Source: Haloarchaeobius amylolyticus (GTDB taxonomy: Archaea > Halobacteriota > Halobacteria > Halobacteriales > Natrialbaceae). Taken from it: a DNA stretch of 64,000 nt. A program made the position numbers and the translations under genes. The notes under the pieces are model-generated. The model ran no database searches. It worked only from the letters and a program-made list of their open reading frames with translations, and was not told where the DNA came from. The stretch is from positions 682,001 through 746,000 of the forward strand of contig NZ_JANHDH010000002.1 in assembly GCF_026616195.1 (NCBI RefSeq). Reading direction: 5' to 3'. Position 1 is the first letter of the stretch. Every line of letters starts with the position of its first letter. Below, in pieces: positions 15,354-24,023 of the stretch.

Positions 15354-16720
15354 TACTTCGGGTCCGCGCCGGTGGTCTCGTAGACGCCCTCCATGATGGA
15401 GTCGCGCCGCGAGCGCCACATGCCGAACTCGGTCGGGTCGGTCGGGTAGTCCTCGTAGTGCGCCATGAGCTCGTCGGCGCGCTGTTTCGTCCGGTAGAAC
15501 TGGAGGATGTTGCGCCAGTAGCCGAAGCTCTTGACGGCGAGCTTGGCCTTGAACAGCATGCTCATCTGGGTGCTGCCCTCGTAGAGCGCCTCGGCGAGCT
15601 TCTCGCCGGGCAGGGCGGCGAGCAGGCCCATCAGGTCGTCGACGTCGACCGCGGTCGAGAGGATGTTGTACACGTCGAGGGCGGCGTAGCGGCTGCCGAA
15701 GTGGTCCATGACGTTCTCGTTGTACTCCCAGAGCGCGGCCTCGCTCACGTCGCCGTGTTCGATGGCCTCGATGGCCTGCTCGCCGGCGTACTTGCCGGAG
15801 TAGGCCGCACCGGCGATGCCGCCACCGGTCGTCGGGTTGACGTACCCCGCGGCGTCCCCGACGGCGATGAAGCCGGGCGCGACCGCGGAGTCGTAGGGGC
15901 GGCGGGTCGGCAGGGCTGCACCGAGTTTGTCCTCGACGCGGGCGCCCGCGAACTCGGGCCGGTCGCGCAGGTCCTGCTTGAGGTCCTCGACGAGCTTCAT
16001 CGGCTGCTCGGTCATCTGGAAGCCCAGGCCGGCGTTGATCTCCGTCTCGGTGCGCGGGAAGTACCAGAGGTAACCCGCGGCGCGCTTGGTCGGCTTGAAC
16101 ACGAGCGCGTCGTCCCACTCGACCGGGTCCGGGACGTGGACGACCTCGCGGTAGGCCGAACAGAACTGCGAGTAGCTGACGTTGGTGTCGAAGGTGACGT
16201 CGGAGAAGTCGGCCTTGTCCTGCAGGAGCGAGAGCGCGCCCGCGCCGTCGATGACGATGTCGGCGTCGTACTCGACGGGGTCACCCTTCCGGGTCGCGCG
16301 GACCCCGGTGACGGTCCCGTCGGGTTCCTGGGTCACGTCCTGGACGACCGTGTCGTAGTGGAACTCCGCGCCGGCCTCCTTCGCGCCCTCGATGATGAGG
16401 CGGCCGTACTCCCAGCGGTCGATGACGGCGAGTTCGCCGGGGACCGGAATCTCGAGGACGGTGTCCTCCTGGGGTATCTCGAAGCGGCCGTGGTCGACGC
16501 CCGTGTTGGTGAACGCGGACTCGATCTTGGACTTCGGGATGGCCTCGGGGAACGCGTCTGCTCCCTTCAGGGCGTCGCCACAGGCGATGTGTCCGGCCTC
16601 CTCCGCGGACTTTCGCTCGACGACGACGACGTCGTAGCCCTCGCGCGCGATGGTCGCCGCGGCGTAGCAGCCGGAGGTCCCTGCGCCTACGACGGCCACG
16701 TCGGGCGTGTGTGTAGTCAT
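15350..16720 (-). CDS. Geranylgeranyl reductase family FAD protein
   Basis: A 456-residue flavoprotein with an N-terminal dinucleotide loop 'VVGAGTSGCYAA' (glycines at 12, 14 and 17), the mid-sequence substrate motif region 'GYLWYFPRTETEINAGLG' (equivalent to the family's Y-x-W-x-F-P...N-x-G), and 'FIAVGDAAGYVNPTTGGGI', the second FAD site. Such enzymes saturate the isoprenoid chains of archaeal lipids, or of menaquinone or chlorophyll side chains. Haloarchaea carry several copies, so digeranylgeranylglycerophospholipid reductase is likely but not certain. It is divergent from a 2Fe-2S ferredoxin gene that could donate its electrons. Confidence 0.88.
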   Translation of the reverse strand: MTTHTPDVAVVGAGTSGCYAAATIAREGYDVVVVERKSAEEAGHIACGDALKGADAFPEAIPKSKIESAFTNTGVDHGRFEIPQEDTVLEIPVPGELAVIDRWEYGRLIIEGAKEAGAEFHYDTVVQDVTQEPDGTVTGVRATRKGDPVEYDADIVIDGAGALSLLQDKADFSDVTFDTNVSYSQFCSAYREVVHVPDPVEWDDALVFKPTKRAAGYLWYFPRTETEINAGLGFQMTEQPMKLVEDLKQDLRDRPEFAGARVEDKLGAALPTRRPYDSAVAPGFIAVGDAAGYVNPTTGGGIAGAAYSGKYAGEQAIEAIEHGDVSEAALWEYNENVMDHFGSRYAALDVYNILSTAVDVDDLMGLLAALPGEKLAEALYEGSTQMSMLFKAKLAVKSFGYWRNILQFYRTKQRADELMAHYEDYPTDPTEFGMWRSRRDSIMEGVYETTGADPKY

Positions 16721-16748
16721 GAATTGCCGTCTTCGCCCCAGGGAAAAA

Positions 16749-16806
16749 ACGTTTTATCCCCGTTTCTGTCGGCGTACTGGCGTCACGATGGGGATAAAGA
16801 GTTTTG
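16749..16806. promoter_or_regulatory. Symmetric divergent promoter of geranylgeranyl reductase and ferredoxin
   Basis: In the 110-bp gap the sequence GGGGATAAA occurs on both strands, pointing outward: on the plus strand at 16789-16797 (toward the ferredoxin, about 38 bp before its ATG) and as its complement TTTATCCCC at 16752-16760 (toward the reductase, about 36 bp before its ATG). Each TATA-like box is preceded by the same GGGG, so the two promoters are mirror images and may be recognised by the same factor. Short leaders of about 8-10 nt would result. Confidence 0.6.
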
Positions 16807-16830
16807 TTGCGGAGCGAAGAAGACGGGATT

Positions 16831-17160
16831 ATGACCGACTACACCGTCGAATTCGTCGGGACGGGCGAGACCATCACCGTCTCCGACAAGCAGACCATCC
16901 TGCGGCGATGCATCGAGGAGGGCATCGCCCAGGAGTACTCCTGCCGGGTGGGGATGTGCCTGGCCTGTTCGGCCGAGATCGTCGAGGGCGAGGTGACCCA
17001 GCCCGCGGCCCACGGCCTCACCGACGAGGAGCGCGAGAACTACGCGCTGACCTGCATGGCACGCCCGGCCTCCGACCTCAAACTCGACCGCGGGAAGTAC
17101 CCGCCGAGCATCGAGGGCGACGTGGAGGCCAACGCCGAACAGGCGGCCGCGGACGACTGA
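16831..17160 (+). CDS. 2Fe-2S plant-type ferredoxin
   Basis: A 109-residue ferredoxin with cluster ligands Cys38, Cys43, Cys46 and Cys75, in the plant-type CX4CX2C...C spacing. It lacks the long N-terminal acidic insertion of the main halobacterial ferredoxin, so it is a secondary, shorter ferredoxin. The acidic surface and tail ('DVEANAEQAAADD') are halophilic. It shares a mirror-symmetric promoter with the geranylgeranyl reductase gene, which suggests an electron donor role for that enzyme (inference). The start 'MTDYTVEF' is chosen over one nine codons upstream because it fits the family. Confidence 0.92.
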   Translation: MTDYTVEFVGTGETITVSDKQTILRRCIEEGIAQEYSCRVGMCLACSAEIVEGEVTQPAAHGLTDEERENYALTCMARPASDLKLDRGKYPPSIEGDVEANAEQAAADD

Positions 17161-17163
17161 GGA

Positions 17164-17997
17164 CTAGTCTTCTTCCAGGCTCTCGGGGCGGTGCTCCGTG
17201 AACCACTCGGCGGCGAAGTCGACCAGCGACGGCTGGTCGATGCGCCGGGCCGTCGCCTCGCCGACCTCGCCGACGGTGACCGCCCCGGGACAGTCCTCTT
17301 CGAACGCCGCGCCGGCCTGCGGGAAGTCGCTGGTGTCGAGTTCGATGTCGACGAACCGGAGCCAGACGCGCTCGCCGTCCCGGATGACCGGCGCGCCGCC
17401 GGGGTCCATCTCCTTGTCGAGGTCGTCACGGTACTCCGCGAGGTGGAGCGAGGTGTTCGTACCGTGGTCGGTGCCGAGCATGAGGACGTCCGCGTCGCGT
17501 TCGTAGAGCCGCGCGAGGGGTGACTGCTCGCCGAGGGGCTCGTCGTAGCTGTGGTCGGCCGTGATGGCCTCGGCCTCGGCCCCCCACGCCGCGAAGGAGA
17601 CGACGGGGTGGCGGCTGCGCTCGACGCCGGGGTAGGACCGGAAGGTGTCCGGGACGGCCCCGAGTCGGGTGCAGGGGGTCACCTCGGGGCGGTACGCCGG
17701 CATCGTCTCGCGGATGGTCTCCTCCCAGTCGTCCGGGACCGGCGGGTTCTGCCAGGAGCCGGGGTCGGAGTAGTCGCCGGTGTGGGCGGGCATCACCAGC
17801 GTCCCCTCCGCGGTGACGACCTGCTGGAGGGCGTCGACGACCGCGACCGGCCCGCCACAGACCCACCCCAGCGCGGAGAGCGAGGAGTGGACGAGGACGG
17901 TGTCGCCGGCGCCGAGGCCGAGGTCGCGCAGGTCGCTCGCGATGCGCTCGACCGTTATGGGTTCGTCGCTGCGGTCTTCGGGAAGCGTCTCTGTCAT
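17164..17997 (-). CDS. AAC(3)-family N-acetyltransferase
   Basis: A 277-residue member of the aminoglycoside 3-N-acetyltransferase family. Recognisable blocks are 'LVHSSLSALGWVCGG', 'LVMPAHTGDYS', 'ERSRHPVVSFAAWG' with the conserved His, and 'LGTDHGTNTSLHLAEY'. Family members transfer acetyl from acetyl-CoA to amino sugars. Archaeal ribosomes are largely insensitive to these drugs, so a native role on an amino-sugar or other amine is more likely than resistance. It ends 3 bp after the convergent ferredoxin gene's stop and lies 61 bp downstream of the rhodanese-MBL gene on the same strand. Confidence 0.85.
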   Translation of the reverse strand: MTETLPEDRSDEPITVERIASDLRDLGLGAGDTVLVHSSLSALGWVCGGPVAVVDALQQVVTAEGTLVMPAHTGDYSDPGSWQNPPVPDDWEETIRETMPAYRPEVTPCTRLGAVPDTFRSYPGVERSRHPVVSFAAWGAEAEAITADHSYDEPLGEQSPLARLYERDADVLMLGTDHGTNTSLHLAEYRDDLDKEMDPGGAPVIRDGERVWLRFVDIELDTSDFPQAGAAFEEDCPGAVTVGEVGEATARRIDQPSLVDFAAEWFTEHRPESLEED

Positions 17998-18058
17998 CGG
18001 GTTGTCCGGAACTCAGGAGGGCCCGTAATGAGTCTTCTGTGGCCCTGCCAGTGTCTCC

Positions 18059-19219
18059 CTAGCGCGTCGCGGCGCAGTTGTTCGGGCCGAGCTCTATCTC
18101 GAACGCCTCGGCGTCGTCGAGGCTCTCGCGGCCGAGGTTGGTCTCGATGATGCGCTCGTAGTTGTTCGGGCGCGGCGGCATGTCCGCGAGCACGTACTCG
18201 ACGAACTCGTCCTCGCGCATGTCGAGCGCGTCGAGGCGGGCTGCCAGCTCGCCGATGCTCGCGGTGTAGGTCCCGTCCTCGGCGCGGTCGGCCGCCTCGC
18301 TGTAGTGGGCCGGTGCGACCCGCACGCTGTCGGGGAACGGGAGGACCGTCTCCTGCAGCGACCGGTACAGCCGGCGGGCCGCATCGGGGGCCCCCTCGTC
18401 GCCGTCTTCGAGGTCCGGGCGGGCCACGCTCTCGAGGAAGAGCCCGTCGCCCGTGAACAGCAGGCCGTCGTACTCGACGGCGGTCATCTCGCTGGTGTGC
18501 CCCGGCGTGTGGACGGCCCTGAGGCGCTCGCCGCCGAGGTCCAGCGTCTCCCTGTCGGCGAGGGGGCGCGCGTCGAAGGCGAGGCCGCGCTCTCTGGCCA
18601 GTTCGGGCAGGACCGGCTCGGCGTCGCTGGCCTCGGCCACGGCTCGGATCCCCGAGACGTGGTCGGCGTGGACGTGCGTGTCGATGGCGTACGTGATGTC
18701 CGCACCGCGTTCGGTCGCGTCCGCGATGTAGCGGTCGGCGAACGCCCGGAGGGGGTCGACGACCGCCGCCTCGTCGCCCGAGACGACGAGGTAGCTCAGG
18801 CAGCCACTGGAGGGGCGGTCGTACTGGATGACGGTGCCCGGTACGTCCGAGATCTCGCGGCCGACGAGCAGGTCGGCCCAGGCGTCCATGCCGCCGGCGA
18901 GGTTCCGGGCGTCGAGGCCCGCGTCGGTGAGCAGGCCGGCCGCGTGCGCGCTGGCCTCGCCCTCGCCACAGACCACGACGATGGGCTCTGGCACGTCGCC
19001 GACGAGGTCGGCCGCATCGCCGGTGACCTCCGCCTGGATGAACTTCACGTGCGGTACCTGTCTGGCGGTCACGGCCGGGCCGTCGACGTGCCACGCCTCG
19101 AACTCGTCGCGGTCGCGCACGTCGAGGACGGTGAGGGACTCGCCGCCCGCCACCAGCTCGTGGAGTTCGGCCGGCGAGACCGAGGGCACCGACCCGTCGG
19201 ACTCAGAATGGACGCTCAT
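18059..19219 (-). CDS. Rhodanese-metallo-beta-lactamase fusion (persulfide dioxygenase-like)
   Basis: A 386-residue fusion. The N-terminal rhodanese domain (about 10-120) has the active-site loop 'CGEGEAS' with Cys84. The C-terminal metallo-beta-lactamase domain (about 125-330) has 'THVHADHVSG' (His182, His184, Asp186 and His187), 'HTPGHTSE' and 'FTGDGLFL'. This pairing suggests oxidation of persulfide sulfur to sulfite with relay between domains, as in ETHE1-rhodanese proteins, though here the rhodanese is at the N-terminus. The start at 19219 is fixed by a leaderless TATA 'GTTTAAG' 28 bp upstream on this strand. The long open frame further upstream is the antisense of the next gene. Confidence 0.85.
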   Translation of the reverse strand: MSVHSESDGSVPSVSPAELHELVAGGESLTVLDVRDRDEFEAWHVDGPAVTARQVPHVKFIQAEVTGDAADLVGDVPEPIVVVCGEGEASAHAAGLLTDAGLDARNLAGGMDAWADLLVGREISDVPGTVIQYDRPSSGCLSYLVVSGDEAAVVDPLRAFADRYIADATERGADITYAIDTHVHADHVSGIRAVAEASDAEPVLPELARERGLAFDARPLADRETLDLGGERLRAVHTPGHTSEMTAVEYDGLLFTGDGLFLESVARPDLEDGDEGAPDAARRLYRSLQETVLPFPDSVRVAPAHYSEAADRAEDGTYTASIGELAARLDALDMREDEFVEYVLADMPPRPNNYERIIETNLGRESLDDAEAFEIELGPNNCAATR

Positions 19220-19312
19220 GGCCGTTGGTACGGGCGTTCTGGTCTTAAACACCGACACTGGATGGATGGGCGGCGGGCCAAGGTTGAAGCCGGCTGCCGT
19301 CGACTTCCCGAC

Positions 19313-19945
19313 ATGGACGCAGCCGCCTTCCGCGAGGCCGTCGAATCGTCGAAACGGACCGAACTCGACCGCCTCGGCTCCAACAAACTCCTCATCGCGC
19401 TGACCGACGCGAACCTCGAGGAGGAGCGCATCCTCCGCGCCGCCGCCTTCAGCGAGTACCTCGCCCGCGAGACGTTCCGGGCGTGGGCCGACGACGAGGA
19501 CGCCGACGACGCCCGGGAGGTGTTCGCCGCGGTCGCGACACAGGAGGACGAGCACTACGAGCGCGTGGTCGAGCGCCTCGGCGAGTCCGTCGATCCCGAC
19601 AGCGTCGGGCCGATGCACAGCTATCTCCGCCAGCGCGAGGACACGGTCGAGCGCGCCGCCGCGGGCCTCGTCGGCCGCGGGCTGGTCAGCCTGAAGACCC
19701 ACATGCAGATCATCAGTTTCTACATCAACGAACCGGACGAGGCCGGCGCGGACCTGTTCCGCGACCTCCGGAGCGAGACCGAGGCGTCCCTCCAGCAAGG
19801 CCTCGACCTGCTGGACGCCCACTGCGAGGACGAGGAGGACTGGGAGCGCGCCCAGATGGTCGCCGAGTACGTCGTACAGGTGGCCTACGACGACTACGCG
19901 GATTCGCTCTCGGAACTGGGCGTGGACCCGAAGCCCATCTGTTGA
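19313..19945 (+). CDS. Ferritin-like (rubrerythrin family) protein
   Basis: A 210-residue all-helical protein. Possible iron ligands sit in a ferritin-like four-helix bundle: 'LEEERILRAAAFSEYLARE', the E-x-x-H motif 'TQEDEHYERV' and 'EYVVQVAYDDYADSL'. There is no rubredoxin-like Cys4 domain. Diiron members of this family reduce peroxide or handle oxygen. It is divergent from the rhodanese-MBL sulfur gene, and both could act in redox stress (inference). The start 'MDAAAFREAV' is the first after the divergent promoter. The diiron site is probable but not verified by alignment. Confidence 0.78.
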   Translation: MDAAAFREAVESSKRTELDRLGSNKLLIALTDANLEEERILRAAAFSEYLARETFRAWADDEDADDAREVFAAVATQEDEHYERVVERLGESVDPDSVGPMHSYLRQREDTVERAAAGLVGRGLVSLKTHMQIISFYINEPDEAGADLFRDLRSETEASLQQGLDLLDAHCEDEEDWERAQMVAEYVVQVAYDDYADSLSELGVDPKPIC

Positions 19946-19992
19946 GGTTCGAGAGCGACGGGTCCGGCCGACGGGGAGTGGGGAACGCCCGG

Positions 19993-21000
19993 TCAGGACC
20001 GCCGGGCCCGCAGGAACGCGACGGCCAGCCCGCCGCCCCCGAGCGAGACGCCGAACTCGAAGGTCCGCACGATGAGGACGGCAGCGGCCGCGTTCGTCGC
20101 CGTCACGCCGGTCACGGCGACCAGCGCGCCCGCGAGCAGCAGGTCGTAGGCGCCGAGACTGCCGGGGATGGGGACGACGCTCGCGGCCCGCGGGAGCGGG
20201 ACGAGTGCGACGATGGCGACGAGCGCGACGCCGGTGCCGGTTCCGGTCCCTGAGAGTGCGACCCACAGCGCCCCGGCGGTGAGGAGCTGTTCGAGGAGCC
20301 CGCCGACGGCGATGAGTGCGACGAGCCCCGGGGCGTCCCGGAACGCGGCGGCGCGCGACCGGAAGCGGGCGACGGCGTCGGCGACCGTCTCCCGGCCGTA
20401 GGGGTCGTCACGGTACAGGCCCGAAACGACCCGCAGGACGGGTGTGACGGTGAAGACGATGGCGCGGGCGACCCAGTCGCGCGCCAGCACGATGGCGACG
20501 CCGGCGACGCCGAGCGTGACGGTCGCGCCGACGAGCGTGAGGAAGAGCGACCGGGAGGCGGACCCGCCGGTGAGGATGACGCCACCGAGGACGACCGACA
20601 GGAGCAACTGGGCAGCGGATTTCACGTACTTGGCGACGCCGCGGACGCCCAGCGCCTCGCTGTAGTCCGTGTCGGTGGCGACCGCGAAGAACTGGGCCAT
20701 GATGGGCTCGGAGCTGACCGGGCCCGCCGGGCTGAGTACGTCGAAGAAGTCGCCGGCGAAGGCGAACTGGACGCTCCTGCCCGGTGAGAGGCCGCCGTTC
20801 AGCGGCCGGATCGAGGCCCACACGCCGATGCCGTCTGCGGCCGCCTCTGCGAGGACCAGGACGGCGACGACCGCGACGGCCCACCCGGCGACGGCGGTGG
20901 CCCGCCCGAGCACCGCCTCCGGCCCGACGTAGAGGAGGTAGCCCGCGAGAGCGACGGCACCGAGGAGGAGCCCGAGGACGAACCGCACGTGTCGCTGCAC
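19993..21000 (-). CDS. Flippase-like (LPG synthase TM/UPF0104) membrane protein, paralogue 1
   Basis: A 335-residue protein with about eight membrane helices. It shows family marks: 'FDVLSPAGPVSSEPIMAQFFA' near the second helix pair, and 'LPRAASVVPIPGSLGAYDLLLAGAL', the P-x-P-G-S-x-G-x-x-E/D region of the lysylphosphatidylglycerol synthase TM domain. Archaeal members are thought to flip polyisoprenyl-linked sugars or lipids. A strong leaderless promoter box 'TTTTTTATCC' lies 27 bp before the ATG. A second paralogue is at 54118-55188. Confidence 0.83.
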   Translation of the reverse strand: MQRHVRFVLGLLLGAVALAGYLLYVGPEAVLGRATAVAGWAVAVVAVLVLAEAAADGIGVWASIRPLNGGLSPGRSVQFAFAGDFFDVLSPAGPVSSEPIMAQFFAVATDTDYSEALGVRGVAKYVKSAAQLLLSVVLGGVILTGGSASRSLFLTLVGATVTLGVAGVAIVLARDWVARAIVFTVTPVLRVVSGLYRDDPYGRETVADAVARFRSRAAAFRDAPGLVALIAVGGLLEQLLTAGALWVALSGTGTGTGVALVAIVALVPLPRAASVVPIPGSLGAYDLLLAGALVAVTGVTATNAAAAVLIVRTFEFGVSLGGGGLAVAFLRARRS

Positions 21001-21060
21001 GTTCCGTCCGGGGGGGACAGGGATAAAAAAGTCTCTGATGTTCGCGGGCGCCGGGGTGAT

Positions 21061-21441
21061 TCAGCCCGTGCGCCCCCGACGTAACGCCGCCAGCACCACG
21101 CCCTCGGGATACACCGACACGGGGCCGGTCCCGACGACGCGGGAGAGCAGGCCGCCGCGTCGCTCCCGGTCGAACCCGCCGACGCTCACGTCGCCGACGC
21201 GCACGTCGAGCGCGACGCCCGAGTACGCGAGCGAGGCGAGCAGGCGCTGGACGGGCCACTGCCGGGCGGCGCGGCGCAACTGCCGGACTGCCCGGAGGCT
21301 CGGTGCCTCGACGACCACCGACGACCCGTAGCCTCTGACGAGCACGTCGGTATCCCCCAGTCGAAGCCGCAGGTCGGCGTCGACGCGCAGGGGACTGTGG
21401 GTCGACGGTCGCACGTCGCTCACCGGCTCGGCCTCGCTCAC
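21061..21441 (-). CDS. Hypothetical protein, GTG start overlapping upstream gene
   Basis: A 126-residue protein not recognised. It contains a beta-rich, Arg/Val-rich sequence with 'SVVVEAPSLRAVRQLRRAARQ' and 'VSVYPEGVVLAALRRGRTG'. No ATG in frame gives a sensible start. A GTG whose first base overlaps the TGA of the preceding 74-residue gene (shared GTGA, 21438-21441) is the best choice, implying translational coupling. The unusually high Arg content compared with its acidic neighbours makes it less certain, but the coupling and intact frame support it. Confidence 0.5.
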   Translation of the reverse strand: MSEAEPVSDVRPSTHSPLRVDADLRLRLGDTDVLVRGYGSSVVVEAPSLRAVRQLRRAARQWPVQRLLASLAYSGVALDVRVGDVSVGGFDRERRGGLLSRVVGTGPVSVYPEGVVLAALRRGRTG

Positions 21442-21662
21442 TGCTCCATCGTGGTGATGGTCAGTTTCCCGTCGAGGTGCCATTCGGCGTGTTTGGCACC
21501 CTTGCCGGCCTTGCTCGGGACCATGACCGTCATGTCCTCGAAGTCGTAGGTGATGGCCGCGCCGCGGCCGGTGAGCCGGTCGTACAGGCCGATGGCCAGC
21601 TCGGGCCACGTTGTCGTCTCGTCGATCTCCTGTTTCGTCGGCTTCTGCTGTGCTTCAGCCAT
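21438..21662 (-). CDS. Small hypothetical haloarchaeal protein
   Basis: A 74-residue protein: 'TTTWPELAIGLYDRLTGRGAAITYDFEDMTVMVPSKA', ending with a beta-strand-like 'HAEWHLDGKLTITTMEQ'. I recall similar short proteins across haloarchaea but know no function. A clear 'AATATT' box 28 bp before the ATG supports leaderless expression. It leads a two-gene operon with the next coding sequence, which overlaps it by four bases. Confidence 0.75.
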   Translation of the reverse strand: MAEAQQKPTKQEIDETTTWPELAIGLYDRLTGRGAAITYDFEDMTVMVPSKAGKGAKHAEWHLDGKLTITTMEQ

Positions 21663-21759
21663 GCCCCTCGTAGGGCGCGCGACGAGAAATATTCGCGTGT
21701 CGACAGTTAGTATCGAAGATATGGAGAAACCGGGGGAGTGAGTGGTTACGAACGCCCAC

Positions 21760-22488
21760 TCAGTCGTTCCGTGCGAACGTCAGGTAGCCGGTGTGACCGA
21801 CGCCGCGGGTGCTCGGGCGCGAGCCGCGGTCGTCGAAGTCCATCTTTCGCTGGATGGTCTCGTAGGTCGTCACGTTCGAGAGCCCGGCCTCGCGGGCGGC
21901 CTCGACGGCGTCCCTGGTCTGCTCGACGAACGGGGAGTAGACGGAGACGAACCCGCCGTGGACGAGCAGGTCGGGGACGTGTGCGACGACCTCGGCGGCG
22001 TCGCCGGTGTCGAGGGTCACCACGTCGAACGCCTCGTCCGCGAGGTCGTCCAGGTGCTCGGTCACGTCGCCGGTGCGGACGTCGACCCGGTCGTCGACGC
22101 CGGCGAGGCGCATGTTCTCGCGGGCCACGTCTGCGAACTCGGCCTTCTGCTCGAACGTCGTCACCTCGGCGCCGGCGCGGGCCAGGTACGCCGAGAGGAC
22201 GCCGGTGCCGGTCCCGGCGTCGAGCACCCGGTCGCCGCCAGCGACCCCCGTCTCGCCCACGATGATGCCGATGTCGCGGGGCATCATCGGCGCGCCGGTG
22301 CGCTCGAAGTGGTTGAACAGGTCGGGGCCGCGGAGCGGCCGGACGTGGAACGCCTCGCCCAGATGCGTCTCCAGCGTGTCACCGGGTTCGACGTCCTCGG
22401 GGACCTGCAGGACACCGAGGTCGGTCTGGAGTTCGTCCCCGGGCGGGACGAGGTACTCGCGGTCGCCGTGGACGAGCAGGACGCTCAC
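21760..22488 (-). CDS. trmI: tRNA (adenine-N1)-methyltransferase TrmI
   Basis: A 242-residue SAM-dependent methyltransferase. An N-terminal beta domain ('[20 protein letters not shown]') leads to a Rossmann core with '[16 protein letters not shown]' and the acidic '[16 protein letters not shown]'. The segment '[10 protein letters not shown]' corresponds to the family's P-K-D-x-x-x-I block. In archaea TrmI makes m1A at positions 57 and 58 of the tRNA T-loop. It follows nac with a 4-bp overlap (22485-22488), a pairing I recall as conserved in haloarchaea. Confidence 0.9.
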   Translation of the reverse strand: MSVLLVHGDREYLVPPGDELQTDLGVLQVPEDVEPGDTLETHLGEAFHVRPLRGPDLFNHFERTGAPMMPRDIGIIVGETGVAGGDRVLDAGTGTGVLSAYLARAGAEVTTFEQKAEFADVARENMRLAGVDDRVDVRTGDVTEHLDDLADEAFDVVTLDTGDAAEVVAHVPDLLVHGGFVSVYSPFVEQTRDAVEAAREAGLSNVTTYETIQRKMDFDDRGSRPSTRGVGHTGYLTFARND

Positions 22489-22883
22489 TCTAGCTGGCTG
22501 ACGGCAGCCGCGAGGTCGCCGTCGTTGTCCTCCAGCGCCTTCCGGGCCTCCTCCTTGCTGGCGCCGGTCCGGGTGACGACGATCTCGATGTCGGCCTCCG
22601 GGATGGCGGAGTCGGCCGCCTCGGCCGCGTCGCCCTCGTCGGCGTCGGCGCTCTCGACGGCGCCCGCCGCGCCGCGTTCGCGCTCCTCGGGTGTCCCGAC
22701 GACCTGGTAGGTCTCCTGGCCGCGGGCGTCCATCTTGGTCACCTGGGCGTCCTCGAAGACGAGGTCGTACTCCTCGGTGCGGATGATGACCTCCTCGGCG
22801 TCGACCTCCTCGACGTCGATACCCATCTGCTTCATCATCTGCTTCATCTTGCGCGGGTTCATCCCGCCGCCTCCTCCGAACAT
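22485..22883 (-). CDS. nac: Nascent polypeptide-associated complex protein
   Basis: A 132-residue archaeal NAC. It begins with the family's glycine-rich '[23 protein letters not shown]', continues with the NAC barrel ('[32 protein letters not shown]'), has an acidic Ala/Glu linker (about 70-93) and ends in a UBA domain ('[27 protein letters not shown]'). It binds emerging polypeptides at the ribosome exit. A TATA-like 'CCTTTTG' lies 28 bp upstream on this strand. First gene of the nac-trmI operon. Confidence 0.95.
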   Translation of the reverse strand: MFGGGGGMNPRKMKQMMKQMGIDVEEVDAEEVIIRTEEYDLVFEDAQVTKMDARGQETYQVVGTPEERERGAAGAVESADADEGDAAEAADSAIPEADIEIVVTRTGASKEEARKALEDNDGDLAAAVSQLE

Positions 22884-23015
22884 ACCCGGAGGGTCGCGGT
22901 GTACCGGCAAAAGGATGACGAACTTCGGGATACCGTCCCGGTTTCCGCCCGGTGACGACACGAGGCCCGGGAGGGCCACGGAGTGGTTCATCTCACTGGA
23001 GTGCGTACGTGGGGT

Positions 23016-23972
23016 ATGGACGTGGTCATCGGTACCGGCCCGCTCGGGCAGGCCGTCGCCCGCGAGCTCACGGCGCGGGGACGGCTCGTCAGGGCGGTGA
23101 ACAGCACCGGCACGGGAGCGTTCCCGGGCGCCGTGCCGGTCAGGGCGGCAGACATCTGCGACCACGACGAGGTAGCAGCCGCGCTCGCGGGCGCGGACGT
23201 CGTCTATCTCTCTGTCGACCCGGCCGCCTGTCGGCGGGCACGCACCGTCATGACCATCGTGGGAAGCGTCATCGAGGCCGCTGCGCAGTCGGGGGCGACC
23301 GTCGCCTACTGCGACACCCTCGCGGCGTACGGGCCCGCGACGGACCCGTACCACGAGGGCATGCAGCCCACCGCACCCGGGCGCTGGGGCCGGGCGCGCG
23401 CCGACGCCAGCGAGACGCTGCTGGCGGCCCACGCGGCCGGGCGCATCGGCGCGGTCGTGCTCCGGACGAGCGACCTCTACGGCCCGGGCGTCCGCGACTC
23501 GCCGTACGGCCAGCGCATCTTCGGGCGGCTGCTCGACGGGAAGCCCGCGCTGGTCCTCGGCGACCCCGACGCGACCCACGCCGTGACCTACGTCGAGGAC
23601 GCGGCGCGGGCACTCGTCACGCTGGCCCAGGAGCCGGCGACCCACGGAGAGGTCTGGCACGCGCCGACGCCGACCGCCGTGTCGGCCCGGGAGTTCGTCG
23701 AGCTCGTCGCCGGTGCGGCCGGCGTCCAGCCGAAGCTCCGGCGGGTCCCGGGCTGGGTCGCGCTGCTGGCCGCGCCGTTCTCGAAGCGGTACCGCCGGCT
23801 CCGCGAGCTCTGGTACTGCTACGACGAGCCCCACCTCGTCGACGACCGCAAGTACGTCTCGACGTTCGGGGACGTGGCGACGCCGCTGGAGGACGGCATC
23901 GAGCGGACCGTCGAGTGGTTCCGCGACGGCGGTCGGCCGGCCGTGGTCCAGCCGCCGCCGGCGGCCGAGTAG
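23016..23972 (+). CDS. NAD(P)-binding Rossmann/epimerase family protein
   Basis: A 318-residue extended-SDR-like protein. The N-terminal loop '[16 protein letters not shown]' is a G-x-G-x-x-G variant, and '[13 protein letters not shown]' and '[19 protein letters not shown]' are typical of NAD-dependent epimerases and dehydratases. The catalytic Y-x-x-x-K is not in its canonical place: after 'CDTLAAYGP' the region reads '[12 protein letters not shown]', with no lysine four residues after a tyrosine. It may therefore be a redox-inactive or atypical SDR. The start at 23016 ('[11 protein letters not shown]') is set by the dinucleotide-binding motif. Confidence 0.78.
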   Translation: MDVVIGTGPLGQAVARELTARGRLVRAVNSTGTGAFPGAVPVRAADICDHDEVAAALAGADVVYLSVDPAACRRARTVMTIVGSVIEAAAQSGATVAYCDTLAAYGPATDPYHEGMQPTAPGRWGRARADASETLLAAHAAGRIGAVVLRTSDLYGPGVRDSPYGQRIFGRLLDGKPALVLGDPDATHAVTYVEDAARALVTLAQEPATHGEVWHAPTPTAVSAREFVELVAGAAGVQPKLRRVPGWVALLAAPFSKRYRRLRELWYCYDEPHLVDDRKYVSTFGDVATPLEDGIERTVEWFRDGGRPAVVQPPPAAE

Positions 23973-24023
23973 CGTGAGTGGAGCGAGGAGAGAACGAGAG
24001 AGAGCGAGAACGAGGGAGACGGG

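Noticed and set aside
17164-17997. AAC(3)-like gene as an acquired aminoglycoside-resistance gene
   Set aside because: Codon use and acidic composition match the chromosome, no mobile element is near, and archaeal ribosomes are naturally poorly sensitive. A native acetyltransferase role is more likely.
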